Source of the DNA: Paracoccus cavernae | GTDB taxonomy: Bacteria > Pseudomonadota > Alphaproteobacteria > Rhodobacterales > Rhodobacteraceae | NCBI GenBank assembly: GCA_030410095.1 | Contig: JAUFRC010000001.1 | Span: 2,244,501-2,308,500 of the forward strand | Length of the DNA stretch: 64,000 nucleotides | Reading direction: 5' to 3' | In this document: positions 28,812-40,775 of the stretch, in pieces | Position numbering within the stretch: position 1 is the first letter of the stretch | Layout of the letters: every line of letters starts with the position of its first letter | Program-made: the position numbers and the translations under genes | The notes under the pieces: model-generated | Database searches by the model: none | Told to the model about the DNA's origin: nothing | The model's input: the letters and a program-made list of their open reading frames with translations, nothing else

Positions 28812-29588
28812 CTATGCGCCGATCAGATGATGCCAGATGGGGTGGTGGGGATTGGTCAGCGCCTCGATGACGTCGAAATGATGGCGCGCGTCTTCTTGCT
28901 CAAGGGCGATCCTTGCGCCGGTTTCCTGCCATGCCGCGACAAAAGCACGGCTTTGGCGAATGAACTCGGGCCGTTCTTCGGCTCCGACCCAGACGGTTGT
29001 CGCGACATCCGGACGTGGCCGCGAAAGAATCGGGATCCGCCCGCGCCTCTGCCTCGTCGAGGCGAAGCACCTCGCGCATGGAGGTGCGCAAGAGCGGTCT
29101 CAGATCGAATATTCCCGAGATCGGCACGCAGGCAGTGATCCTCTCATGGACCTGCGCCGGCAAGGGGCTGTCCTGACAGATCATCCGCACTGCCAGATGC
29201 CCGCCCGCCGAATGCCCGCTGAGCGCAATCGGCCCCGCGACCTGCGCCGCGACCCGTGAAATCGCGCGACCGACTTCTGCGGTGATCTCCGAAATCCTGA
29301 CCGCTGGCGCGAGACGATAGGACGGCACCGCCACCGCCCACCCCTGCGCAATCGCCCCCTGCGCGAGATGGGACCAATCCGCTCGACCCGTCTCCATCCA
29401 GTAGCCGCCGTGAATGAAGACCATCAAGCCTTTCGCCGGTGCCGGGGGCAAAAGACATCGCTGCCGTCCACATCAAGCGGCGGGTGTTTCAGCCGAAACG
29501 CCGTGGCCGCTTGCGACCAGAGGGCAGGATATTCCCCGCCACGCGGAATATATCTCGTATTTTCGTAATCCTCGTCCAATTCCGACAT
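28812..29588 (-). CDS. kynurenine formamidase-like alpha/beta hydrolase (two frameshifts)
   Basis: About 260 residues. Landmarks are the oxyanion motif MVFIHGGYWM, nucleophile elbow SGHSAGG and the C-terminal His region ARHHFDVIEAL, the pattern of arylformamidase-type hydrolases that open N-formylkynurenine. N-terminus MSELDEDYENTRYIPRGGEY. Breaks near 29446 (C5 for C6) and 29025 (T3 for T4). It is divergent from kynureninase with 57 bases between, which supports a role in tryptophan breakdown. Confidence 0.78.
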
Positions 29589-29645
29589 TCTTCACCTTTT
29601 GCCTCTAAGGTTCAGAGAGAAGCCGCTTTGGTCAAGAGCCTGACG

Positions 29646-30811
29646 ATGACTGAATTTCCTTCGACCCGCGCGGCCTTTCTGATACCGCCCGGGCAATGCT
29701 ACCTCGACGGTGCCACCTTCGGCCTGATGCCGAAGAACGCGCCCGAACAGGTACAGGCCGCGATGGTGCAACTGTGGTCGGGGGCCGCCAACCATCTGCG
29801 TTGCGACACGGTCTGGCACGCCCTGCCCGACCGGATCAGCGCAAGGATCGCGCGGCTGATCGGTGGCGCGCCATCAGAGGTTCTGATCGGGGAAACCCTG
29901 TCGATTCAGGTATTTCAGGCGCTGTCTTCCGCGCTGTCGCTCTGTTCGGGGGCACCGCGCAGGATCATTTTGACCGACAACAGCATCGCGCAATCCGACC
30001 TCCATGTGCTTCAGGCACACGCCCGAACGCTCGGCTGCAGCCTGCGCGTGGTCGAGCCCGAGCAGATTTGCTATGCTCTGGGCGAAGATGTCGCGGTGCT
30101 TTTAATGGCCGAAGTCGACCGCCGCACCGGCAAAAGGCGCGACCTGCCCTGCCTGACGCGACTCGCGCATGACGCGGGGGCCCTGACGGTCTGGGATCTG
30201 TCTCATTCCGTAGGGGCAAGCCCGATCGATCTGACCTCGGCCTGCGCGGATTTCGCCGTCGGCGGCACGCATAAATACCTCAACGGCGGGCCGGGCGCTC
30301 CCGCCTTCATCTGGGTCGCGCCGCGTTTCGCCGAGCGGATCACTCCGGCGTTGCAGGGCGGCATGGGTCGGCACGGCTCTTGTGGCCCGCCGGAGCATCA
30401 GGACCGCGACAAAGGGATCGAGCGGCTGCGTATCGGGGCGACCTCGCTCCTCGGGCTGGTCGCGCTTGATACGGCAATGGCGGTCTGGGAGGAGGTTGAA
30501 CCGGCGACGCTTTTCCGCGCGGGAGGGGCGCTGACCGGCGCGCTGATCGAAGGGGTGGCCCGACATTGCCCCGAGCTGATGATCGCCACCCCGCGCGAGG
30601 CGGGCCGACGGGGCGCGCATGTGAGCCTCAACCATCCCTCCGCCGCCGCGATCGCCCAAGCGCTGGCGGCAGAGAATATCATTGTCGGTCTTTGTCCGCC
30701 CAATATCCTGCGCATTGCCTTTGCCCCACTTTACAATAATCTCGCGGAGGTCGAACGGGTGGTTGACGCACTCGCTCGTGCCGTGAGGGCAAACCCTCCG
30801 GTCCGCCCTGA
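29646..30811 (+). CDS. kynU: kynureninase (3' frameshift)
   Basis: PLP enzyme that cuts kynurenine to anthranilate and alanine. About 389 residues. CYLDGATFGLMP at the N-terminus, LIGETLSIQVFQALSSAL, the WDLSHSVGASPIDL aspartate region and the PLP lysine in VGGTHKYLNGGPGAP. The frame should end at TGA 30809-30811 (ANPSGPP), which needs C4 instead of C3 at 30794-30796; as written it runs into the next gene. Start at MTEFPSTRAAF is chosen by family length. Tryptophan dioxygenase is not in the window. Confidence 0.88.
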
Positions 30812-30892
30812 AACGCGCGCTGGCCCTGCGCGAACAATCGGCATCGGCCGTCCGAACGTCCGGCCCGAAGCCGTCAGCCAAGGAAAGGCAGA

Positions 30893-31953
30893 ATGCATTT
30901 GTCAAAAAAGCTGCCCCTGGCTTTCTCTACTTTCCTTGCGGCTGCACCGGCCTTGGCCCAGACGCCTTTGCCCGTCGAATACGTCACCGCTGCCGAAACC
31001 GTTCTGACCTTCGACACGGCGCTGACCGGCTCGATTGCAGCGCGCGACACGATCAATATCGGCTTCAAACAGGGCGGCCGCATTATCGAGGTCGCGGTCA
31101 AAGAGGGCGACAAGGTCGCCCGGGGGCAAGAGCTTGCCCGCACCGATCCCACCCAGCAAGAGCAGTCGCTGATGGTGGCGCGCGCCAAGCTGGCCACCGC
31201 TGCGGCCCAGCGCGATCAGGCGCGCCAGACGCAGACTCGGGCCGAGGGGCTGCTCGAAGCCGGTGTCGGCACGCGCGCGAGCCTTGATAACGCGCTCCAA
31301 CAGGTTTCCGCCGCCGAAGGCGCGGTGACCCAAGCCCGCACCGCGCTTGATCAGGCCGAGCGCGCCGTGGCGGATACGACCCTGATCTCTCCGGCCGATG
31401 CCATCGTCATATCCAGAAAGGGCGAAGTCGGGCAAATTGTCGGCGCGGCCCAGCCGGTCATCGCGATTGCCCGCACCGAAGGGATCGAGGCCGTGTTCCA
31501 GACCCCCGATCTGCCCCATCTCAAGGATGCGATCGGGCTCAGGATCTCCCTGCGCGGCCTTGATACCCGCCTGCCCGCGATGGAGGCCACGATCCGCGAG
31601 ATCTCGCCCTCGTCGATCCCCATACCGGCGCGGTCACGGTGCGCGCCACGATCAAGAACGCACCCGCCGACGTGGCCTTGCTGGGCGCTGCGGTGAGCGG
31701 GACGGTCCATTTTCCCGTCGGACGCGGCATCGCTTTGCCCTGGACCGCTTTGACCTCGGATAGCGCGGGGCCGGCGGTCTGGCTCATCGGCGAGGATATG
31801 ACCGCGCGGCTGGTGCCGATCACCATTGCGCGCTTCACCACCGATTCCGTCATCGTCGCCTCGGGCGTCAACGTGGGCGATCGCGTAATCGGCACCGGCT
31901 CGCATCTCGTCTATCCCGGCCTCAAGGTCGCCCCAGAGGAGGTCGCGCCATGA
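30893..31953 (+). CDS. RND efflux membrane-fusion protein 1 (one frameshift)
   Basis: Periplasmic adaptor, about 353 residues. Signal peptide MHLSKKLPLAFSTFLAAAPALAQ, then lipoyl half (GFKQGGRIIEVAVKEGDKV), helical hairpin (AEGLLEAGVGTRASLDNALQQ) and barrel domains. The break near 31607 (C3 for C4) joins ISPLVDPHTGAVTVRA. Stop overlaps the next ATG. First of two adaptors for the RND pump. Confidence 0.85.
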
Positions 31954-33114
31954 AAACTCGCCCTGCCCAAGCCGCACCGCACCTGCCTTTCTGCTTGTCG
32001 CGCTGGTCTTTGCAACGCCTGCTCTCGCATTCCACTGGCCGTGGCAAAGCGCATCCCGCCCCGAGGTTGCCATGCCGCCCCACCCCGTCGTCAGCATTAT
32101 CACCGGTGACCAGCCGCCCGAGGCGCGTTCGGTTCCCGGTGTGGTTGCGGCGCGCTACGAGGTCGATCTCGGCTTTCAAACCCTCGGCCGTCTGGTCGAT
32201 CGTCCCGTCGATATCGGCGATGTCGTCAGCGCGGGGCAAAGTCTCGCCGCGCTCAACCCCGAGGATTTGCAGGGCAATGTCGATGCCGCCCGCGCCGCGC
32301 TCGATGCGGCCGAGGTGCAGCTTCGCACCGCACGCGCCACCGCCGACCGCACGCGGGAGCTCGCGCGCCGCAATGTCGCCTCGGTCGCGGTGCTCGAACA
32401 GGCCGAAACCGCGCTGACCGCCGCCGAAGCCGCCTATGAACAGGCCGGATCCGAGCTGGTCCGCGCCCGCGACGCCCGCAGTTTCGCGACAATCAACGCG
32501 CCTTTGCAGGCGTGATCAGCGACGTCTACGAAGACACCGGCGCCATCGTCGCCCCCGGTGCGCCGGTTCTCAAGATCTCGGCCGATTCCGAGCTCGAGGC
32601 GATGATCGATCTGCCCGGAGCCTCGAGCGCAACCGCGAAGGTCGGCGATGCCTACGAGGTCTGGGTGGACGGCATGACGGCAGAAACGCTCACGGCCGAG
32701 ATCCGCGTGATCGAGCCGGTGGCCGATCCCGTAACCCGCACCCGCCGCATCCGGCTCACGCTGGCGCATTCGGACGATCTTCGCATCGGCACGTTGATCC
32801 GCGCCCGCCCGGCAGTCACGCGCGCGCCGGTCCTCACCGTTCCCGAACAGGCGATCGTGATGCGCGACGCGGTCCCCCATGTCTGGGTGGTGTCGCGACC
32901 AGAAGCCGCGGAGGCCTTCGTCTCGCTGCGTGCCATCCGAACCGGGGAATCCACCGTCGCCGACCCCTTGATCACCGAACCGTTCCCCGCGGAGCCCGTC
33001 ACCAACCAGCCCGTCATCGTCACCTCGGGGCTCGAGGCGGGCGAAGAAATCGTCACCCGCGGCATCCATTCGCTTGCCGAAGGCCAGCCTGTCGGAAGAA
33101 GTGTCGCCCCATGA
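31950..33114 (+). CDS. RND efflux membrane-fusion protein 2 (two frameshifts)
   Basis: Second adaptor, about 388 residues. Signal region repaired near 31989 (C2 for C3: LPFLLVALVFATPALAFHW). Lipoyl domain YEVDLGFQTLGRLVDRPVDI, coiled coil (AAEVQLRTARATADRTRELA), then INAPFAGVISDVYEDTGAIV after a second repair near 32508 (C2 for C3). It is diverged from adaptor 1 in sequence. Stop overlaps the RND gene start (ATGA). Confidence 0.85.
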
Positions 33115-36100
33115 CCCCCAAGACTCCTCCGGCTTCAATCTCTCCGATTGGGCGCTTCATCACCGCTCTCTGGTCTGGTTCCTGCTGATCATTTCGATGA
33201 TTGCCGGCACGCTCAGCTATATGCGCCTCGGGCGCGAGGAGGATCCGAATTTCGCGATCAAGGTCATGGTGATCTCGGCCTCCCTGCCCGGCGCCACGAT
33301 CGAGGATACGCTCAATCAGGTCACCAAACGCGTCGAGACCAAGCTCGAGGAACTCGACCGGCTGAAATTCACCCGCTCCGTCACCATGCCGGGGATCGCG
33401 GTGGTCTATGTCGAGCTGGAAGACAGCGTGCGCGGCGACGATGTCGGCGAGACATGGCAACGCCTCCGCTTCATGATGAATGACATCCGTCCGGAATTTC
33501 CCCGCGAATTCCAAGGCTTCGCCTTCAACGACGATTTCGGCGACGTCTACGGCAATATCTATGCCTTCACTTCCGACGGCTTTTCGAAACGCGAGATGCA
33601 CGACCGCGTCGAGGATATCCGCAAGCAGGTCCAGGCCCTGCCCGATGCCGGAAAAACCGTACTTCTGGGGGTCCAGAAAGAGGAAATCCATCTCGAGTTT
33701 TCAACCGCGCGGCTGGCCTCGCTCGGGTTGAACCAGAACCAGGTCATCCAGTCGCTGGCCACCCAGAACGCCATCGCGCCCTCGGGCGTCATCCAAACCG
33801 GCGCCGAGCAGGTGCTGGTGCGGGTCAGCGGGCAATTCTACAACGCCTCCGCCATTGCCGATGTCAATCTGCGGGTCGGAGACCGCTTCTTCAACCTCGC
33901 CGATGTGGCGCGTGTAAGGCGCGGCTATCAGGACCCGCCCGAGCAGGTCTTCCGCTACAAGGGACAAGAGGCGATCGGGCTCCAGATCGGGATGCGTCAG
34001 GGCGGCAACATTCTGGCCTTCGGGCAAGAGGTCGACGCGCTGATGGACAAGATCACGCGCGATCTGCCGGTCGGCATCACCATGGTCAAATTCGCCGACC
34101 AGCCCCATGTCGTCAAAGAGGCGGTCGGCCATTTCGTGCAGGCCCTCGCCGAGGCGGTGGCGATCGTGCTTCTGGTCAGCTTCGTCAGCCTCGGCCTGCG
34201 CGCGGGCTTTGTCGTGACGCTGACCATTCCGCTCGTGCTGGCGATCACCTTCGTCATCATGGATTACCTCGGGATCACGCTGCAGCGGATCTCGCTCGGG
34301 GCGCTGATCATCGCGCTGGGGCTCTTGGTCGACGACGCCATGATCGCGATCGAGACCATGATTGCCCGGCTTGAAGCGGGCGACAGCCTTGGCCGCGCGG
34401 CCAGCTACGCCTGGTCCTCGATCGCTTTCCCGATGCTCTCGGGGACGTTGGTGACGGTCGCGGGCTTCATTCCGATCGGACTCAACTCCTCGATGGCGGG
34501 CGAGTTCACCTTTTCGCTTTTCGTCGTCATCGCGGTCTCGCTTTTGGTCAGCTGGGTGGTGGCGGTTCTGTTTGCACCGCTTCTGGGCGTGACCTTCCTG
34601 ACCACGAAAATCGCGCGCCACAGCGAAACGCCCGGCCGGCTGCGGCGCGGGTTCCAATGGCTTTTGCTGCATGCGATGCGCTTCAAATGGGCGACGATCA
34701 TCGTGACCATGGCATTGTTCGCGACCTCGGTCTGGGGGCTGCGCTTTGTCGAGCAGCAGTTTTTCCCAGCTCCGACCGCACCGAGCTTCTGGTCGATGTG
34801 ACCGAGCGCGCCAATGCCTCGATCGGCAAGACAACCGCCGATATCGACCGGCTCGAGGCCTTCATCGCCGCCAATGACGAGGCGGTTTTCTGGACGAGCT
34901 ATATCGGACGCGGCGCGCCGCGCTTTGTTCTGGCGCTGGATCTGCCGACGCCGGGGCCGCATATGGGCCAGATCCTGATCCAGACCAGCGACCTTGCCGC
35001 CCGCGACCGGCTTCAGGCCAAGTTGCGCGGCTTTGCCGAGACCGAGATGATCGGGACCGACATCTATGTCAAAACCCTCGAGCTCGGTCCGCCGGTCGGG
35101 CGTCCGGTGCAATATCGCGTCTCGGCGAAATCGGTGCCCGAGGCGCGCGATGCCGCGCGCGGCCTCGCCGCGATTCTGGCCGCGGAGCCCAAACTCGACA
35201 GCGTCGCGATGGATTGGAACGAGCCCGCGCGCATGATCCGGCTGGTCGTGAACATGGACAAGGCACGCCAGCTCGGCATCACCAACGAGGATATTTCGAG
35301 CGCGCTTGCCGCCGTATTTTCGGGGTGACGATCACGCAGATCCGCGACGGGACCTTCCTCGTCAATGTCACCGCGCGAGGGCAAGATACCGATCGCCACG
35401 CGCTGGAATCGATCCGCGACCTCCAGCTTTCCACGCCCAGCGGCTCGCCCATTCCGCTGGCGGCGCTGGTCACGCTGGAATACGGGACCGAGCAGCCGCT
35501 GATCATGCAGCGCGACGGGCGGCCGACGGTCACGGTCATGGCGGGGGTCGCAGGCAGCGACCAGCCCGCGACCCTGGTCGCCGCGCTGGCCGGACGCGTC
35601 GCCGCCTATCAGGCCGGTCTGCCCGCCGATGTCTCGATCGCGGTCGGCGGCTCGGTCGAAAGCTCGGCCGATAGCCAAGCCCCGATCGCGGCCGTGGTTC
35701 CGGTGATGCTTCTGGTCATGGCGACGCTCGTGATGATCCAGATGCAGAGCTTCCGCCTCAGCCTCATCGTCTTTGCGGCGGCTCCGCTCGGACTGATCGG
35801 CGTGGTGGCGACGCTGGTGCCTTTCGGCGTGCCGATGGGTTTTGTCGCGATCTTGGGGATCTTGGCGCTGATCGGCATTCTGATCCGCAACTCGATCATC
35901 CTCGTGCATGAAATCGAGGTGCTTCTCGCTGCCGGACAAACGCGCTGGGAGGCGGTCTTTCACGCCTCGGACAGCCGCGCGCGCCCGATCCTGCTGACGG
36001 CGGCGGCGGCCTCTTTCGCGCTGATCCCGATTTCGCGGCAGGTGTTCTGGGGGCCGATGGCCTTTGCGATGATGGGCGGTATCGTTGCGGGAACGCTGGT

Positions 36101-36188
36101 CACGCTGGTCTTCGTACCCGCGCTTTACTGCGCGGTCTTCGGGGTCAAGCCGCCCGCCAAAGACCCATCCGGGCCCGTTGCAGCCTGA
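33111..36188 (+). CDS. RND family efflux transporter permease (three frameshifts)
   Basis: Proton-driven inner-membrane pump of about 1026 residues with two periplasmic halves and twelve helices. N-terminus MTPQDSSGFNLSDWALHHRS needs C6 for C5 at 33114-33118. The helix-4 motif LGLLVDDAMIAIETMIARLE holds the paired Asp of proton relay. Later GILIRNSIILVHEIEVLLAAG is the helix-10 region. Other breaks near 34766 and 35324 (G4 for G5). It belongs to the AcrB/MdtB-like group; no outer-membrane factor gene is present nearby. Confidence 0.9.
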
Positions 36189-36194
36189 TCGGTG

Positions 36195-38223
36195 CTAGTC
36201 GGAGGGGCGGTCGATTTCGGCCAGAAATGCCGCGCCGAACCGGTCGAGCCGCGCGGGATCGAGGTAGCGCGCAAGATCGCGCGGGCGGTCCTCGGCGATG
36301 CGTTTGAGCGCCGAGGTCGGCACCGACAAAGGCTTCTCCGTGCCCTCTTCGCCGCGACCCAAGCGTTGCTGGGCCGCAAAAGCCGGTCGAACAAGCCCCC
36401 GCGTCACGCCCCGCCAAAGCGCGGCGCGCGGGATGCATTGGCGCGACCTCGCCCGCGATCACTTCGAGGAACTGGCGGCCGTAGCTTTCGAGCTTCTTCG
36501 CGCCGATCCCGCTGACCCGCGCCATCTGGTCCAGCGTCATCGGCCGGATCGAGACCATTTCGATCAACGTCTTGTCGGGGAAAATCACATAGGCCGGCAC
36601 GCGCTGCGCCTCGGCCAGCTCGCGGCGCTTGGCCTTGAGCGCGGCAAAGAGCGGCGCGTCCTCCTCCGAGACCTGCTCGCGCACGACGGGCTGCACACGC
36701 GCCCGCGCAATGAGATCGCGGCGCAGGATCACCGGCACTTCGCCGCGCAGCACCGGATGGGCGGTCTCGGTGATCACGAGGCCGCCGTGGCGCTCGGGAT
36801 CGGGGCGCACCAGATCGCGGCCGAGCATCTGCCGGATGATCGCCTGCCAGGCAATTTTGCCGATATCGCGCCCGCAGCCGAAAGTCGGCAGGTTGTCGTG
36901 GCCGCGCTGGGTCACCTTGTCGGTCGCATTGCCGGTCAGAACATCGATGATATGGCCCGCGCCGAACATCTCTCCGGTGCGCAGGATCGCCGACAGCGCC
37001 TTGCGCACGGGTTCGGTGCCGTCAAAGGTTTCGGGCGGGTTGTCGCAGATATCGCAATGGCCGCAGGGGCCGGATTCCTCGCCGAAATAGGCCAGAAGAT
37101 ACTGGCGGCGGCAGGTCGCGGCCTCGGCCAGACCCAAAAGCGCGTTGAGGCGGGCGTGATCGGCGGATTTGCGTTCGTTGGGGGCAAGCCCCTCGTCGAT
37201 CTGGCTGCGGCGCAGACGGATGTCCTCGGGACCGTAAAGCGTCATCGTCTCGGCAGGACCGCCGTCGCGACCCGCGCGGCCGATTTCCTGATAATAGGCC
37301 TCGATCGAACGCGGCAGGTCGGCATGGGCCACCCAGCGGATGTCGGGTTTGTCGATCCCCATGCCGAAGGCGATGGTCGCGACCACGATCAGCCCGTCCT
37401 CGCGCTGGAAGCGGCCCTCGACATCGCGGCGCGCCTCGGCCTCCATGCCGCCGTGATAGGCGACGGCGGGCAGACCCGCTTCGGTCAGGGCATGGGCCAG
37501 AGTCTCGGTTTTGGCGCGCGTGCCGCAATAGACGATGCCCGACTGGCCGTCGCGGGCACGCGCGAAATCGAGGATCTGGCGACGCGGCCCGTCCTTGGGC
37601 GCGAAGGCGAGATGGATGTTCGGGCGGTCGAAGCCGCGCAGAAAGGCCAAAGGCGCCGCATCCGCAAAGAGCCTGCGGTTGATTTCCTCGCGGGTTTCGG
37701 CATCCGCTGTCGCGGTGAAGGCGGCCAAAGGCACGTCGAGCGTCGCCCGCAACTCGCCGATACGCAGGTAATCGGGGCGGAAGTCATGGCCCCATTGGCT
37801 GACGCAATGCGCCTCGTCGACGGCGATCGCGGTGACATTGGCACGGCGCAGCATGGCGATCGTTCCGCCCGATGCCAGACGCTCGGGGGCCATGTACAAA
37901 AGCTTCAGCTCGCCCGCACGCAGGGCGTCATAGACGGCCGCGGTTTCTTCCTCTGTATTGCCCGAGGTCAGCGCGCCCGCCGCAACGCCCGCCTCGCGCA
38001 GGGCCCTGACCTGATCGCGGATCAGCGCGATCAGCGGCGAGATCACCACGGTCACACCCTCGCGCATCAGCGCAGGCAATTGATAACACAGTGATTTTCC
38101 GCCACCCGTCGGCATGATCGCCAGAACGTCGCGACCAGCCGCAACAGCGTCGACGATTTCCTGCTGACCGGGGCGGAAACCGTCAAAGCCGAAGACCTGC
38201 CGCAGAAGGGGCGCGGCCGTCAT
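36195..38223 (-). CDS. recQ: ATP-dependent DNA helicase RecQ (C-terminal frameshift)
   Basis: 3'-5' helicase, about 676 residues. Walker A MPTGGGKSLCYQLPAL, DEAH in VDEAHCVSQWGHDFRPDY, motif VI GRAGRDGGP, zinc cysteines (CRRQYL...CGHCDIC) and an HRDC domain (YVIFPDKTLIEMVSIRPMTL). The frame breaks near 36430; a two-base GC insertion (PARAALWRGVTRGL) gives the tail ending FLAEIDRPSD. As written a shorter frame ends at 36145. It converges on the RND gene. Confidence 0.9.
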
Positions 38224-38224
38224 C

Positions 38225-38518
38225 TCAGAAGCTGTAGAACCAGCCGGCGTTATTGATCAGCAGCCGCTGGAGAATGATGATGGCGATGAAGACGACCAAC
38301 GGCGCGAGATCGAGCCCGCCGGTATTGGGCAGAATGCGGCGCACCGGCGCATAGATCGGCTCGAGCAGGCGCGACAGACCGTTCCAGATCTGCCAGACCA
38401 TCGGCTGGCGCAGGTTCAGCACCTGAAAATTGATCAGCCAGGACATGATGATATGCGCGATCATGATGAACCAGATCACGTCGAGGATCAGCATCAGGGC
38501 TTGGAACAGCGTCGTCAT
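38225..38518 (-). CDS. YggT family membrane protein
   Basis: 97 residues, intact. Two hydrophobic halves: ALMLILDVIWFIMIAHIIMSW and APLVVFIAIIILQRLLI, with the family stretch LEPIYAPVRRILPNTGGLDL between. YggT proteins are inner-membrane proteins of unclear function, in other bacteria linked to cell division or osmotic stress. It is separated from recQ by one base. Confidence 0.85.
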   Translation of the reverse strand: MTTLFQALMLILDVIWFIMIAHIIMSWLINFQVLNLRQPMVWQIWNGLSRLLEPIYAPVRRILPNTGGLDLAPLVVFIAIIILQRLLINNAGWFYSF

Positions 38519-38719
38519 GGCAACCTTTCGGGAAAGACTAGGCGACAGGTAAGCCACGACGGGCCGCCACGCAAGGCACGCGTGACGGATGTGTCTTCGG
38601 GTCGCGCTTTCCTCCCGCCTGCATCCTCGGCATGACGGGCGCGCTTGCCGTCGGGTCTCCCGTTGACGCTGGCTGCCGCCGCCGTTAGCCCGTGGCACGA
38701 GACAACAAGGAGCAGGCCG

Positions 38720-39292
38720 ATGTATCCCCTCGTGCGCTATGCCAAGGATCTGTGGAAATCGCGCAGCATGTCGCCCCTGCCCCCGACCGGCAGCCATGTC
38801 TCGGTGCATCGCTGCTGGCCTTGGGACATCGATCCCTGGATCGAGCTGAACAACGGCCGCACGCTCACGCTTTACGATCTCGGGCGACTGCCGCTGGCGG
38901 TGCGTACCGGCATGATCTCGACCCTGCGCGCCAACAACTGGGGCATTGCGGTGGCCGGCAATTCGGTGCGCTACCGCCGCCGCATCAAGCCGTTCCAGCG
39001 CTTCACCATGGTCAGCCACGTTCTGGGCTGGGACAACCGCTTCGTCTATATGGAGCAGATGATGTGGTCCAAAGGCGAATGCGCCAACCACATGTTGTTG
39101 CGCGCCGCCATTACCTCGAGCGAAGGCATCGTGACGCCCGCACGGATGATGCAGGCCGCAGGCGTCAGCGAACACAGTCCCGAACTGCCCGAATGGGTCA
39201 ATGCCTGGATCGAGGCCGACGCGCTCAAACCCTGGCCGCCCGAATTGCCGCCCCTTGCCGCCAGCGACACAAAAGTCGATTTGCCTCGGTGA
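38720..39292 (+). CDS. thioesterase-like hotdog protein (4HBT_2 type)
   Basis: 190 residues, intact. It starts MYPLVRYAKDLWKSRSM with GGAG-like spacing upstream. The hotdog helix and strand motif WDIDPWIELNNGRTLTLYDLGRL and WGIAVAGNSVRYRRRIKPFQRF match acyl-CoA thioesterases of the 4HBT_2/THEM6 group. Acyl substrate unknown. Next gene starts 126 bases later on the same strand. Confidence 0.78.
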   Translation: MYPLVRYAKDLWKSRSMSPLPPTGSHVSVHRCWPWDIDPWIELNNGRTLTLYDLGRLPLAVRTGMISTLRANNWGIAVAGNSVRYRRRIKPFQRFTMVSHVLGWDNRFVYMEQMMWSKGECANHMLLRAAITSSEGIVTPARMMQAAGVSEHSPELPEWVNAWIEADALKPWPPELPPLAASDTKVDLPR

Positions 39293-39418
39293 CCGAATTC
39301 TGGCCTACTGCCCGCGATTTGCGCGACCCGAACAGGCGCGTGTTTCGCGACCCGAATGCGCGCGCATTTCGCGACGGCAACCGGCGCGCGGAGGCGGACA
39401 GGGACCACGGAGACCATT

Positions 39419-40775
39419 TTGCTCGATAAAAAACGCCTCTGGGGCTGGTGGTTTTTCGATTGGGCCAGCCAGCCCTATGCCACCTTGCTGCTGACCTTCA
39501 TCTTCCCGATCTATTACACGCAGGCGGCGCGCGCGCATTACATGGCGCTTGGCCAAAGCGGGGCCGAGGCCGGCGCAAGCGCGCAAGCGCTTTGGGGCTA
39601 CGGTCTCGCCATCACGGGGATCATCATCGCGGGCCTTGCCCCGATCCTCGGCGCGATTGCCGACGGGCGCGGGCAAAGACTGGTCTGGGTCTGGATCTTT
39701 TCGCTGTTCTACATGCTGGGCGCGGCAGGGCTGTGGTTCCTTATGCCCGACGGCAGCAATCTCGTCTTCGCGATCGCCTGTTTCGGCCTCGGCCTTTGGG
39801 CATGGAATTCACCACGATCTTCACCAATGCGCTGCTGCCCGGCCTTGCCGCACGCGAAGAAATCGGCCGGATCTCGGGTACGGGCTATGCTTTCGGCTAT
39901 CTCGGAGGCGTCGTCGCTTTGGCGTTCATGCTGCTCCTGCTGGCCGAGAATACCGAAACCGGCCGCACCCTGCTGGGCATCAGCCCGATCTTCGGCCTTG
40001 ATCCCGAGAGCCGCCAAGGTACCCGCGCCGCGGGGCCTTTCGTCGCGATCTGGTATGCGGTGTTCATGATCCCCTTCCTGCTCTGGGTGAAAGAGCCGCG
40101 TTATGGCCCTCCCGCGCAAAGCGTCAAAACGGCGCTGAAAGGGCTCGGGACGCTGATCGCGGGGCTGCGGCATCGCCGCTCACTGGCCTCGTGGCTGTTG
40201 TCGTCGATGTTCGCGCGCGATGCGCTGAACGCGCTTTATTCGTTCGGCGGGGTCTATGCGGCAGCGGTGCTGGGCTGGCCGGTCTTTCTGGCGGGGTCTT
40301 CGGCGTCGTTTCGGCACTCTCGGCAGCGCTGATCACCTGGATCGGCGGTCACGCCGACCGCGCCTGGGGGCCGCGTCCGGTGATCTGGGGAGCCACGTTG
40401 GTGCTGATCGGGGTCTGCGCGATCGTGATCGGCATGAGCCGGACCAGCTTTTTCGGCATCGCTCTGGCCGCGGATCGCGCCTGCCGGATATGGTCTTTTC
40501 GCCTGCGGCGTGGCGATCGGCGGCGCGGGCGGGGCTTTGCAATCGGCAAGCCGCACCATGATGGTGCTGCACACCACACCCGAGCGCGCGACGGAAGCCT
40601 TTGGCCTTTATGCACTTTCCGGCAAAGCCACCGCATTCCTCGCACCGCTTGCCATCGCGGTGATGACGCAGATCAGCGGGGATCAGCGCTTGGGGATTTC
40701 CCCTTGATCATGATGTTCCTTCTGGCGCTGATCCTGCTAATCTGGGTCAAACCACAAGGAGAACACGAGCAGTGA
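39419..40775 (+). CDS. MFS transporter, UMF1/Atg22 type (about five frameshifts)
   Basis: About 453 residues with around twelve helices. TTG start at 39419 preceded by GGAG; begins MLDKKRLWGWWFFDWASQPY, the signature of the UMF1 family. GAIADGRGQRLVWVWIFSLF is the cytosolic loop motif. Breaks near 39796 (G3 for G4), 40293 (G4 for G5), 40473, 40499 (T4 for T5) and 40693 (G4 for G5). The stop overlaps the GTG start of mepA. Substrate unknown. Confidence 0.82.

Noticed and set aside
30812..31007. Kynureninase continuing in frame into the efflux adaptor gene
   Set aside because: The extension reads another gene's signal peptide out of frame. Adding one C at 30794-30796 gives a stop at 30811, a normal family length.
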